This document shows positions 44,409 through 56,300 of a stretch of 64,000 nucleotides of DNA, in pieces. The stretch spans positions 142,642,001-142,706,000 of the forward strand of contig CM043698.1 in assembly GCA_023935145.1 (NCBI GenBank). Reading direction: 5' to 3'. Position 1 is the stretch's first letter. The number at the start of each line of letters is the position of its first letter. The notes under the pieces were generated by a model, which was not told where the DNA came from, ran no database searches, and saw only the letters and a program-made list of their open reading frames with translations. This stretch comes from Bretschneidera sinensis. Lineage: Eukaryota > Streptophyta > Magnoliopsida > Brassicales > Akaniaceae. Made by a program: the position numbers and the translations under genes.

Positions 44409-45420
44409 TTATATGGATTTCAAAACCTCCCCTAGAACTAGTCCCCACTGAGTCCAATGGCTGCCACCCTGCATTGGGAAATTTTCAGGATATAAAATCA
44501 GCGATGTTATCTGATTAAAACATTCTAGAGAAGCTCAAGATACTAAAGACTTCAGATTATGCATCTCTTTTAAGTCCAGAAGAAGGAATTAGGCAACAAG
44601 CCTGAACAAGGGAATAAAACAGCATGAGACAAGAACATACCTGACAAAGCACAGCAAAAGGTTCTCTTAGAGGTCCATCACATGAGAGCTCACTTGTACT
44701 TTCGTCAATGAAGGTTCCATCTGCAAAGATCACCTATAAATCACACAAGAGAGTCAAGTTAATAAGAAAAAGGAATTCAAATAAAATGAGCAAATTCTAT
44801 TTGAAGAAATTTTCTTATCTAATATACTTCCAAATAAACTTTTGAGTGTTGCCACCCCTCTCAATCTACATTTTGAAAAAAAAAGGCCAGTTCTCGCAAG
44901 AAGAACCAATTAAAATTTTTTTTTTCCCAAATTCATGGATCATTCTATATGTTATCTTGACAGTCCAAACAATATGTTCAAAGTCAGCAGGCCAAGGACT
45001 TGCAATCTTTTATCTAGGCAAATTACCAACAAAGGGGCCTGCTAACTGCAAGTTAATCATACCTAGCGCCTACTTACCTGCAAATATGCCCCAAACATAG
45101 ATTCTTTTTTTATAATTAAAAATTTTATAAAAAAGGGCACCCGGGGATACTTCTACCCATGAACAAAAAGCTTAGGAGGGAAGTCTATTCCTTGATTCTC
45201 TTTTCCATTTTTGGGTTTTTTAGTTTGAATGGAATAGGAGAGTTTTTGATGGCAAGGAAAAACCACATCCCAATCGACAATTATAACAAAAAATTCCAAC
45301 AAAAGTCTAAATGAGCCTACCATTCATGGAAACATTATTGTCCAGTACACTTCAAAAGTTCAAATTCTTGTGGCGTTCATCGCATCCATTTCCATCTCAT
45401 ACATAATGCTGAAAACTTAC

Positions 45421-47525
45421 TTTTTTTTTTATCTGTAAATAAAACTTGTATTAATAAAAAATGTACAAAAAATTACTGGGCATACCTAGGAGATTTACAA
45501 TAAGAGCATATATAGAAAACAAAAATAAGCTTACAAAAGAAGCCTACTCTCTAGGCAAAAGGCATACACTATTCTATAAATTACAGTTTGAATCTTCTTG
45601 GCTAGGCAGATAGGTTGAATTGAGGTTTGCTCAAATAATTTAGCATTTCTAGCCATCCATATACTGTACACTGTGCAAGCTAGGGCTATCCTTTTTGCTA
45701 TGGCTGGGGACCAGTTCTTCTTGCTTCCTTTCGGGTCCAGTTGATTGCACTTTCTATAGTTGACATTTGTCTTCTGCAACCTAACCAAACTTTGATGAAA
45801 TCCTAGGTTTCCTTACTAATCCGGCAAGAGAAGAAAAAGTGCACCCTAGATTCATCATGCTCTTTTCATAAAGGGCAGAGTTTATCTTCTCCATCCAGTT
45901 GTAGTCTGTCTTTAGTGAGAAGCCTGCCCTTAATAGCCAACCAAAGAATAAAGGAGTACTTAGGGGGGCAGTGACCATTCCACACCAATGAAGCCCAACT
46001 GACTACATTTCCTTTCTGCCTGAATGAGTTGTAGACCTTCTTTATGTACAGATCATTCTGGTCATTCCATTCCATTAATTTGTCCCTGGCCTGCTGACTA
46101 GAAGCTGACTGCCTAATCAGGTCATCTCTGATTCCCAGAATTTTCTTCCAGAGGGGCGAGTCATCCTTTCTTGCCATGATCTCCCAAATAGTTATGTTCA
46201 TCAAGTAGTAGTGCTGCACCCACTGAATCCACATGGAGTCTTTCTTCATGTGTATGTTCCATAGGACCCTGGTAAGGAGAGCCTTGTTCCATGCTTTTAG
46301 GTCCACAAGGCCTAGACCACTTTCAGTTTTTGGTTTGCATAAGTCAGCCCAAGCCACAAGAGCCTTCCTCATACCATTACTCCTACCATTCCATAGGAAT
46401 GATCTGCATATTTTAATTATTTTTTCCAGGATGTTACCAGGGATGGGGAAAATGGCAAGCCAAAAACATTCCACCCCTTGAAGTACTGATTTTATCAATT
46501 CTGTTCTGCCAGCATATGACAAAGAAGATCTAACCCAGACATTTATGTAACCAGATAGCTTTTTTATAAGGGGGGAGTAGTGGGCTGCATTCAATCTTGC
46601 TGAAGCCAGAGGAACACCCAAGTATTTGAAGGGGAGGCTACCATCTTCCATTCTAGTAATCCTTCTGATTTCCATTAACTCAGCACCTTGGACTCTAGCA
46701 TGGAATATATTTGAATTGGACAAGCTTGCTTGCAGCCCAGAGCACTCACTGAATTGGTTAACACATTTCATTAGCTGCCCAACAGACCAAGCATCACCTC
46801 TAGCAAAGAGAATGAGATCATCTGCAAAAGCCAAGTGGGTGATCTTGATTTTGTCACACTTAGGGTGATATCTGAACCCATCCTCTTCATTCAGTCTTCC
46901 AAGAAGTCTGGACAAGTACTCCACAATCATGACAAACAAGTAGGGGGAAAGAGGGTCTCCTTGTTTGAGACCCCTTTTACCAACAAAAAAACCATGCAAA
47001 CTCCCATTTATAGATAGAGAGAAGGCTGTGGAAGTAACACATTCCATGATCTATTTTCTAAATTTTTCAGGAAACCCAAGACCAGCAATTAAGCTATTCA
47101 GGAACTCCCACTCTACAGTGTCATAAGCTTTTCTGATGTCTATCTTGATCATACACCTTGGAGAGATCCTCTTTCTGCAGTATTTCCTGAGCAACTCCTG
47201 GACCAGGTAGATGTTTTCAGCCATGCTTATAGACTTAATGAAGGCTGCCTGGGCAGGATTGACAATGCTGTCAAGGCAGGGGGCTAATCTGGAGGCAAGG
47301 ATCTTAGAGATGATCTTATAAATCACATTACAGCAGGTTATAGGTCTGAAATCCTCCACCTTAGAAGCTTGTTTGCTCTTAGGGATCAAAGCAAGGGAGG
47401 TATGGTTTATCTGTTTGAGCAGCCTCCTATTCTGGAAAAATTTCTGCACAGCCTCAATAATATCTTGGTTGATTACATCCCATGCTTTCTTGAAGAATCT
47501 AGAACAATAGCTATCTGGAAGAATA
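45421..47525 (-). mobile_element. 5'-truncated L1-type LINE in an intron
   Basis: The minus-strand reading starts inside the RT (DSYCSRFFKKAWDVI near 47515). It continues with ALIPKSKQASKVEDFRPITC, MIKIDIRKAYDTVEWEFL, GLKQGDPLSPYLFVMIVEYL, the catalytic LAFADDLILFARGD (near 46820) and LPFKYLGVPL, and ends in a zinc-binding zf-RVT-type tail (SFILWLAIKGRLLTKDRL). Stops break the frame at 47048-47050 and near 45863. A T-run at 45421-45431 is the complement of the poly(A) tail. Borders at the 5' side are approximate and no target duplication was found. Confidence 0.88.
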
Positions 47526-48257
47526 GCTCATTTACATAGAAGCTGTTAACATTATTTACTGTATTGAAAAAACATAAGCTTGAATGTAAAGTTGAATTAT
47601 ATCCAGACCTCTGATGCATATCCAGGAGTTGTACCCGCAGTTGGTTTAGTGAATGAACCTACAGGGGAGCTTCTCTGTATAGCCTCACAGAAAGCAAGGA
47701 GACACTCACAATTTCCCAGTTGTACAGCCTGAAAATCATCGGAGAGTAATTTGCCTTTTTCCTTTCTTTCTTCCGATAGAATTAATACAATATTCAAAAA
47801 TATTCTTAAAACCAAAATTTTCCAGTGAACTAACTGAAACTGCAGAACCAATAACGTTATCATCATATAGACAATGTTATAAGTATAACTAAGGGATAAA
47901 TACAAATGAAACAGTAAACAGAAGTGACTGGCTGCAGCAGGCACGTAGAGAATCTTTCAACTAATCCAGCTCATTTAATCATTAGCCAAGGCAAAGGCGA
48001 AACTAAACAGCCTAAGATGATAATATATAACTGGAAATGGTATATAATAATCTTAAGAAATAACAAACCTGCACTGTATCATGACAGGGGACACGAGGGA
48101 GTGGCTGCACCTTGTATCCTTTAGACGCCATAACTTCTGCTACTAGAAGGGTTCCCTTAAATTAAAAGAGAGAAATTCCTGTCAACACCACATAAAGAAG
48201 ACAAAAAGGCATGAGCAATGAAAAAGCAGAATCCATTACCTTGATTGCTTCACCAAC

Positions 48258-48701
48258 TGACGCTGGACAGAATAGCGATTATTTTATAGGCTAGTTTCAA
48301 GAGAGACTTCGCAGGGAAAAAAAACACAATTTTATTTAATAATAATGATAATCTGTCTTTTCCGTATGTGGCCTCCTTATTTATAAGGTCAAAGCAATAA
48401 AAAGGAAAAAAAATCCCCGAAAACATAATCCTGGGGAAAACTAAGGAAATTACTAAAATTAAGCAATTGTATTAAGGTAGAATCAACACCAGTCAATTCT
48501 GACTTGAATACAAAAGGAAATTGCAAATGGAAAGTTTCCTAAAACTGAAAACTGCAAATTTGAAGGCCTAAAACAGAATCAACGGCAGTCAACCGTTCTA
48601 GGTAGTCCACGTGCCATTTTTGCGTTGATCTGTCAACTCAAGGTATCTCCGTGCCCGTGTTATCTGACAACTCAGCATCATCTGATTTGGATCCTCCTAC
48701 A
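48258..48701. mobile_element. 444 bp non-autonomous element inside a coding exon
   Basis: Flanked by a perfect 8 bp duplication tcaccaac (48250-48257 and 48702-48709). Removing one copy with the insert restores an uninterrupted 222-base exon reading QMVGEAIK across the junction. Ends tgacgctgga and tcctcctaca are only weakly inverted repeats. The 8 bp duplication points to the hAT superfamily. No ORF of its own. Confidence 0.8.
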
Positions 48702-50576
48702 TCACCAACCATTTGAGATGAAAGGAACAAGCCTTGAAATAGAGCTTGTATAATATTACCAGGGGCTGAGCCACAATCAACCCCAAGGCCTGGTGCAGAG
48801 AGACGAGCTGCAGCTACTTCTACCCATTGTTTTCTCCCTGCAACATATCCAACACAAGGTGCAATGGTCCCACCAGGATTTTTTATCAAACTACCTGCAA
48901 TCAAATCAGCACCCTACCCCACCATTAACAAAAGTATGTCACCTGTCTTCAGAAGGAAGCAATACAAAATATGACACTTACCACCATAGGAGGTTCAATA
49001 CTTTCCACAAATTCACCGTAGCAATTATCCACCATGACCAAGCAATTTGGATTTTGCATCTAAACGTAAAATGCGGAGGACACCAAGGGTGAAATAATAA
49101 AGAGCATCAGAGAAACAAGAAATATATGAAGTGCTCTTTGCATTAATAAAATGCTTCAATAATAAAATTGCACCAATGTCTTGAAAAAACTACAATGTCC
49201 CAGGAAGTTAAGACTTAAGAAGGTTGTCTTATTATGAATGCCCCAACCAGTCGAGTCAATAAAATTTATCAAAATACTTTAAATAGAAAGAAATGTCAGG
49301 TTAATGAGATCAAGGTTTTAGTGATTAAGCGAAAGAGAAACCATTCAAGCCAGAGAATCATCCACTCAACCCCAAAAGCACTCAGATTTTGCTGTTGCAA
49401 AGAAAGACCTTGCTTCACCAATGTGCTGCAGATGAAGATATAGAAACAAACATTTGCTCTGTATAGGCTTACCTTGATAATTTCTATTGCCCTCGCTATC
49501 TCATTAACACTTAAACTCTGATGCCATGAATAACCACACGACCTCTGTATGAGAGCACATTTTGTATGAGGTTTCAAAGCACTCCTAAGTGCATCCCAGT
49601 CAAGTCCACCATCTTCAGCAAGCTGCAATAACATTGATCTGAGAGGAAATTCACAGCCGAAACTCAAAATTCTCTCACGAGGTTATAAGCAACATACAGG
49701 AACTTCTCGATACTTCACTCCAAAATCTTTAAGGGAACCTAGCCCATTAGAATCCCTGTTTCTAATAACTTCTTCTAAAGTATCATAGGGAGCACCAGCA
49801 ACTGCCAAAAGCTGACAATCAAGTTAGTCTAAGGGTCTAAGCCATATTCTAATTGCAGAGGAGGCAGAGAACGTTGTACACTACCAAGTTTATTTTGATA
49901 AGGTTGTACACTACCAAGTTGAACATTCACAAGGTATAGGACAGACAATGTCAAATAAATAGCTCACCTCATCCCCTGGTCTTAACAGAGCAAACAAGGC
50001 ACAAGTGATAGCATGGGTACCTGAGAAAAACTGAAGGTAAAGGAGCAAATAGGATTAGCAAATATTGCAGACTCAGCACCAAAGATTTCTGCAAAGGCTT
50101 GGTCAAGTGCTTCCCTTCCTCCAGCTTCATCATGACCATAGCCAGTGCAGCCAGCAAAGTGCTGATTATAAACGTAAGCATGACAAGAAAAATTAAGTAA
50201 TATCATATACAAACAAGGTTTACTTGCTGAGAATTATGACTAAATGCATGATCATATGGAGACGCCCACAAGCCCATTTGAATGTCTAAGCATGGAGTTG
50301 CAAAGTGAAGTAAGATACGTCCACATCTGAACTAATAACATATTCAAGCAGTCTACCAGTGGTCCCACATCAAAGAACATTTCAGAAACCGCACCTAGGA
50401 CTATGATGTATACATATCAAATATCAATTGGCATGTTCTATATAAATAGAATGTTTACTCACATGAGATCCAACCCGAGCATTCTGGAAAGCTTTAACGA
50501 CACGGGAAGTGTTGCATGCCACCAACTTATCCACGGCTCTGAACTCTGAATGCAAGGAGTCCACTGCTTTTGCCAC

Positions 50577-50946
50577 CTGTATTGCAGAAAAATGAATCAA
50601 CATTGTCTAGTAGCACTAAACATCAATTCCTTAGTGCTTAACAGTTAACACAAACACTAGGCTGTAAATCTATCATAGCCATGAAGGTGTTGTAAGCAAC
50701 CAATGGATGCAGGCTGTGTTTGCAACTGGAAAAGACATGAAAGAAAATTCATAACGCTATGGCTTAAGTTGTTTTGATTCACAAAACTATTATAAAATCG
50801 TCTCAAAGTCGAGCAGTTCTCATTGACACACATGAAAGTAAAATATGGATTTCTTTTATTTGATAAGTAAACTTTGTATAAAAAGGCACTAAGCAGGTGA
50901 CATCCATGTACAAAAGACTATCTACAAGGTAGCATATCGATGAAGT
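50577..50946. other. short non-coding stretch above the lyase-like exons
   Basis: Would hold the missing first exon of the lyase-like gene, but no plausible coding segment with a start codon is visible. Confidence 0.5.
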
Positions 50947-51962
50947 AGTAAAATGCTTACGCGCATCAATCACATATCATGGCATAACCTCCACTAGTTC
51001 GTCAGCCTTGTCTGGATTCAATAGAGAAAGAGTGGCAATAAAAACAGGTCATGCCCATTGGTGATGAGGAGGTTGAAGAAGAAGCATCCATTGAATAAAC
51101 TTAAAAAACAGAAAAATAGGCTTTGCTTTTTTTTTTTCCTTCTCATTTGTTCTCTTTTTCTGTGTGATAGTGAATACTCAATACTAAGAAACCTATGCAG
51201 AGAGAGAGAAAGAAGCGGATACTGAGAGATAGAGAGAAGTGCCTATTTGGTAAAAAGTGCATTGATAGAGACAGAATGAGAAGGAAAAAGACTGTCAATT
51301 TTAAAATTAGGACAACAATCAAGGTCCACTGAATGCAAATGATCCAACTTCTGAAAATCTTCTTAATATTTACTATTTTAAGCTAATAATTCTAATTAAG
51401 TTGATTAATAAGAGCCATTAATTCTATAATCTTGAGAGTTATTAATATTCAGTGTAACACATATTCCGTCAATTGAATATCTAATATTATGAAAAAGGTG
51501 AAGAAAGAATTAAAATTAATATTACAGGGTTGAAGACAAAGATTTTGATGATTGAAGAACCAAAACACTGCTGAAGCCTTTGGACACCCTAATTTTTGAG
51601 TAAAACCTTTTGTGTTCAACTATATATGGAGTCATTTTGGTGTTAGAGACATTTGAATTTGACATGATTTACTTTTCCTCTATGAAGAACCGAGATGATG
51701 AGATAGTGAGGGTAAAGATTTAGAGATGAAGAAAAAATAATTAATAGAAATTTTTGTATTATAAAAACTTGTAAAGAATATAAATGGTAATAATGTCATT
51801 TCAAAGTCAAAAGAGCACATAACTTTAATTAGGGGTATTAACATAAGTTTTAGAAACAAAAAAAATAATAATCTGAATAGCAATAATTAAAGATTTATGG
51901 AGTGTCGATATCACTACCCATATTTTATTTGCTTACACAAACATGCTATAATATTTATTATA
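50947..51962 (-). pseudogene. duplicate of exon 1 and upstream DNA of the VAL-like gene
   Basis: 50947-51333 matches 60289-60674 and 51334-51962 matches 62385-63007, both in the same orientation. The minus-strand exon copy starts at the equivalent of ATG 60433 and reads MDASSSTSSSPMG-TCFYCH, but the Trp codon after QG is TGA. It also lacks the other exons on its downstream side, where the lyase-like pseudogene lies instead. Confidence 0.9.
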
Positions 51963-53387
51963 TGAATTAAAGTGTATTTCATCTTACACAAGACCCAATC
52001 CTATCAAAGAACTTATATTTTGTCAAGGAATTTTGTATTTAAATTTAAATATGATTTATTATTAAGATAGTTTTATCAATGTCTTATTTAATATAATCAT
52101 TATAGTATTAAAAGTTCATATGCATTCAATACTCAATTATTTAAAACTCTGTTTAATTTTGATGGTACGCACAAAATGTAGTTCCCTTTTGAGATTGAAC
52201 AAGTTTCCCAATCAGTTTTAGGTGTAGTATAAGATGCCACTGTGGCTCAAATAATTTAAAAATTCAGTTTAAAAATTCTTATCCTCCATCAAACTTAACT
52301 AATTCCCTCCAGCCTGCAACGAGAGAGTTTTTTGTAATTTAATATTTCTATTATTAGAGAGAAAGGAAACAGAGAAGGTTGGCGATAGAAAACTTTCTAG
52401 GGTTGTTTTTTTATAAGAAAAAAAGTGTAGAACAAAGGACTATGTACAAGATAGGCTTCAATAAAATCTATACAGTGAATCTCATTTACAAAATAGTTTC
52501 CTCTAGCCAAAAAAAGAGTGAGAGTATTAAGCCGACAATCTTTAAGAAAATAAATCGATCTTTCCACCCTGTCAAAAGCTCTCCTATTACTTTATAACCT
52601 AACCACAAATGGAGGATGGGATCAAGGTGATGTGCTTCTTCTTTTCGCTTGAAGATTGAAAAATTGTTCCATGCCCAAATCTCCTGAACCACAGACTCAC
52701 TACTCAAGGCAATAAAGCCCCAAAACCCGATAAATTTAAAACAATGAAAAACAGCCCGATAAGCCATGAATTTGTTATTGATTTGACTAATTCCGTATCA
52801 CTCCTAGAAATGAGTCATATAGGCAATATGTAGGGCTGTAAATCAGCTCAGGCCGCCTGAGCTCAACTTTTAGCTCACTCAAACTCGCTCATAACGCTTC
52901 ATGAGCCAATCTCGAGAAGAATTTTTGCCGATTATGAGAATAGTGTGGCTTGCCTCAATAACACTCGAGCATTTTAAGCTCGTTACTTTCCAAGCTGAGC
53001 AATCAATACAATTCGTCTTAGCTCGATTTAAATTAAAATATGAATATATTTATATACTGTTATACATATATAAAACTCCCATACAAGTTTTACAATATAC
53101 GAAATAAAAGTCAACTTTACTTCAAGGGAAAAACTTACATTTAAAATAAAAAAGGGAAAAACTTACATTTAAAATAAAAAAGTACTTCAAGCAAAAAACT
53201 ACCATAAATATAGTCTTATATAGTTACTAGGGCTTTTACGTTCAACTCTTCTTTTTGTCATTGAGCTCAATATCATATCTCATAACAATATCATACCTAT
53301 ACCATTTCAGGTCCAAGGTACAACTGCACCCCCAAAATAAACTCTAAACAATGGCTTAAACCTTCTAAGAGTAGTTGCTTTATCACG
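51963..53387. other. spacer downstream of the VAL-like gene
   Basis: A minus-strand open stretch 52767-52486 (93 codons, MAYRAVFHCFKF...) is unrecognised and has no clear homology in my reading. A hAT-MITE-like left end (tagggctgtaaatcagctc) starts at 52831 but its partner end was not found. 53110-53180 contains two 34-base direct repeats (gggaaaaacttacatttaaa, then ataaaaaa). Confidence 0.45.
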
Positions 53388-56300
53388 CTAGAGCTTCTGA
53401 TTCGATCCAGCAGCTTGGGCCTTTTGTAGTCCTATGACCAGTTTCCCCTCTGGTTCCTTCCGATAAAATGTAACTGCAAAGTCCACCACTCATGGTCACT
53501 ATCTCTTCATACATCAAATAGTAACTCACAAGTGCATTAAGTAAACACTTTAAAAACTTTCAAAATGTTTTTCAGGTAAGATATAGAAAACTATTAAAGA
53601 TTAATCAAGGTGCATGAAAGAAAGAACTAAAATGATATTGCTATCATTTAGCAAATTTAAATATGTAATTTCATTACACAGGATCACTAGAAAGTGAAAT
53701 GTGTTTATATATGCAAAATTGAGCTCAAAATAACTACTTGATTGTGACTAAAAGAGTAAGATGTGATGGCAGAAATAAGAGTGATAATTCAAATTAGAAA
53801 ACATAATTATCAAGATTGCCTGAGCATTACTGAAGCTAGAATTACATGAATTACCTTTGTCACCGGGTTTACCATCCATCAAAGTCATGTACCCTCTGAG
53901 CCCTTCTAAGTTGTAAGTCTTGCTGCTATTGTGAGGCCAAGAGTAGTAGTTAAACTGCCACTCAAGGCCTGTTGTATCCTGGACTCTAATGGGAATTCGT
54001 TGCCCCACAGAAATTTTAGGGAAGAAAGCCTGCATTATTTAGTATCTAGTACCACAAAAGACTTTAAATCCAAGGTCTACTAGACACTATAACAAGACCA
54101 TATGTCATTTCTCATGAATCAATTAGTTTAATGACCATGCAGAGCCATTAAACAAAAGAGAAACTGGTAGAGGGGAGTAGCCTTTCTACTTTCCTCCTCC
54201 CTAAGCATGGTTTTAGTTATTACAATCATCATCATCTTAACATACAGACTTACCTCCGCATGCTTTTTCGGAATCAACATGCGAGCCGTCCTGGGATTAG
54301 AATCAGTTGCAGTCAAGATTTTATTGAATAAAGAGACAAGTTGATGCTCTTTGGCTTCTATAGGCTTCTGACCATTTGGTTCAGAGGTGGATGATGTTGG
54401 ATCGGCTCCACAGTTTCCTGCAACTGAACACCAACATAGAGTTAGTAGTCAACGAAAAACAATGATCATCCAGTATAACAGCCTAAAATTGCAGGCTATA
54501 AATATACTTTTTGAAAAAAAAAGACCGCACTTCAATGGAATCATAACTGGTGATGTAGAACCACAAGCATAGTATCAACAGAGAGGGAGAAGAATTAAAA
54601 AGAAACCAAGAAACAAATACGGTGCAAATAACAGTGGAATCACAAAAACCTCAAAAATAGGTATTTATTCGTCAACCAATGCACTAATGTCCAAAACATT
54701 ATAGAGTGCTCTTATATATGCACAAAAACCTAACTATAAAAGGAAACAAACTATTAAGTCCTCAAACAAATCAAAATCCCTCAAATAGAATCCCTAATTT
54801 TAAACCTATTTCTATAATATTCCGTTTAAAACCCTTGATCAGTACTCCATAGTAATCACCCTTCTAGATAGAAGAGTCGGAAAGAAACACACAACTCCAT
54901 GTTACTTCCTTGGTTTGTCACCGACAAGAAAAAAGAAATAAGACTCTGAGCCCGCAATAGGTCACATTTAAATTCAAGACAAATTAGGTAGAACATTTAG
55001 CATAAGCTAAAAGCCTTTCAGTCCATCCAGGGTTTTTATAATTTTCAAACTTATCTCCACCTTCCTTTAAACCAAAGAGAGCAAAATAAAGGAATTTATC
55101 TTCATTTCTCCTTAAAGCAATAAAATAAAGTTTTCCTCTTCTATAAGACATTTTTTATTCAAACAGTACATCAACATTTTCTTGTATAAAATTTGGCATG
55201 ACAGCTTAAAGCTTCAACAGATTGATTGAACAAATAGATTACCAATGTCCTTTAATTCCAATGATGGGGTAAACCGTTGCCCAGAAATTTCTCTGTCCGA
55301 GTAAACAAACAAGTCAACTCGAGAGGGGCCCCTCAATGATGAGCATTCCATGCATTCTATGCCACCGACATCCAATATTATATGTGTATATCTTGACATA
55401 ATGCAACCACAGTGAATTGCCTGGGCAGGAAAATGAAGCATTAGCGTATAGAGAATATAGAGTACTAATCAAAAGCGAGTTCTTTGATTAAGAATAATCA
55501 GGATATAAACCCACAGGACAGAGACACAGTATGACCACCCATAAAGGCCAGCAAGGGGAAAATGTGCAACAGCAATAAAAAGTTCAAGATACCTTTTCGC
55601 AAGTAACACAACTTCTCCAGCCATCATCATTCAAGTGAAAGATATTGCAAAATCTTCCCTCCTCATAAGCAGAGCTGAATTTGCAAAAGACTTAAGTCAA
55701 TTAATCATAAACAGTGTAGGAAAGGAAGAAGATTCAATCAAATTTATAATCCCATCACAAGCTTTACCATGAAGACAATCAAGACGCACAACTGAAAATA
55801 AAACAAGTACTTTGCCGGGAGTACCGACAATTCATCTAATAGGAAATATTAAAATTTATAAACTTGTTCGCATGTGATTTGGTGTCAAAATCTAATTCTG
55901 CAACTAAGATCCCTCCAGAATATAAAGTTATGCACTAAAGGTGATCACACCAAATAGGGGCAGTTATGATAGAGGAGAGAAAAGAAGAAAAAGTAAAAGA
56001 AAGACAAAGAAACTTCATAGGGAAAAACCTTATTGAAACAGCCTATGTTTGTGAATGGTGAACTATCTGAAAGATTTGCTTATGCAAAGTCATAAAGTTA
56101 CTATTCATGTCGAACGCGTGCACGTACATGCGCACACAAAAATATGCATGTGCGCATACATGCGCACAAAAAAACATGCATGTGCACGTATATACACACA
56201 CAAAAGGATGCATGTGTACGTGCATGCGCACACAAAACATACTCAAGCACACAATAACATGTGTTGACAAGCTTTTTTACGCCACATTTCATTTGATTTG

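Larger units (their letters stand above)
43040..44905. repeat. segmental duplication, copy 2
   Basis: Direct duplicate of 20681-22825. It holds the intact tRNA-Phe and the 3' end of the methionine gamma-lyase-like gene, which here continues into its upstream exons. This copy is therefore closer to the ancestral arrangement. Confidence 0.9.
44409..50576 (-). pseudogene. methionine gamma-lyase-like ('aluminium resistance' family) pseudogene
   Basis: PLP-dependent enzyme of the fold-type I Cys/Met group (Met_gamma_lyase family; function in plants poorly known). Exons on the minus strand with GT/AG borders, nearly all phase 0: 50576-50463, 50161 to about 50063, 50030-49968, 49811-49698, 49622-49473, 49059-48982, 48913-48240, 48155-48069, 47728-47609, 44733-44641, 44468-44409 (stop TAA). 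Motifs: VAKAVDSLHSEF, GYGHDEAGGREALDQAFAEI, THAITCALFALLRPGDE, AGAPYDTLEEVI, VMVDNCYGEFVE, and AGSLIKNPGGTIAPC, whose Lys probably binds PLP. Defects: no 5' start exon; exon 2 has lost its end and donor; a 444 bp insertion splits the seventh exon. A LINE fills the 2.9 kb intron 47608-44734. Family call is firm; loss of function is inferred. Confidence 0.87.

Noticed and set aside
50463..51070. A chimeric gene with the VAL-like exon 1 copy spliced to the lyase-like exons
   Set aside because: The exon copy contains an in-frame TGA, and the lyase-like exons downstream are broken by a lost donor and a 444 bp insertion, so no sensible product results.
52486..52767. 93-codon minus-strand ORF as a gene
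   Set aside because: No recognised family. It ends within A/T-rich repeats and may be a transposon scrap; left as a note only.
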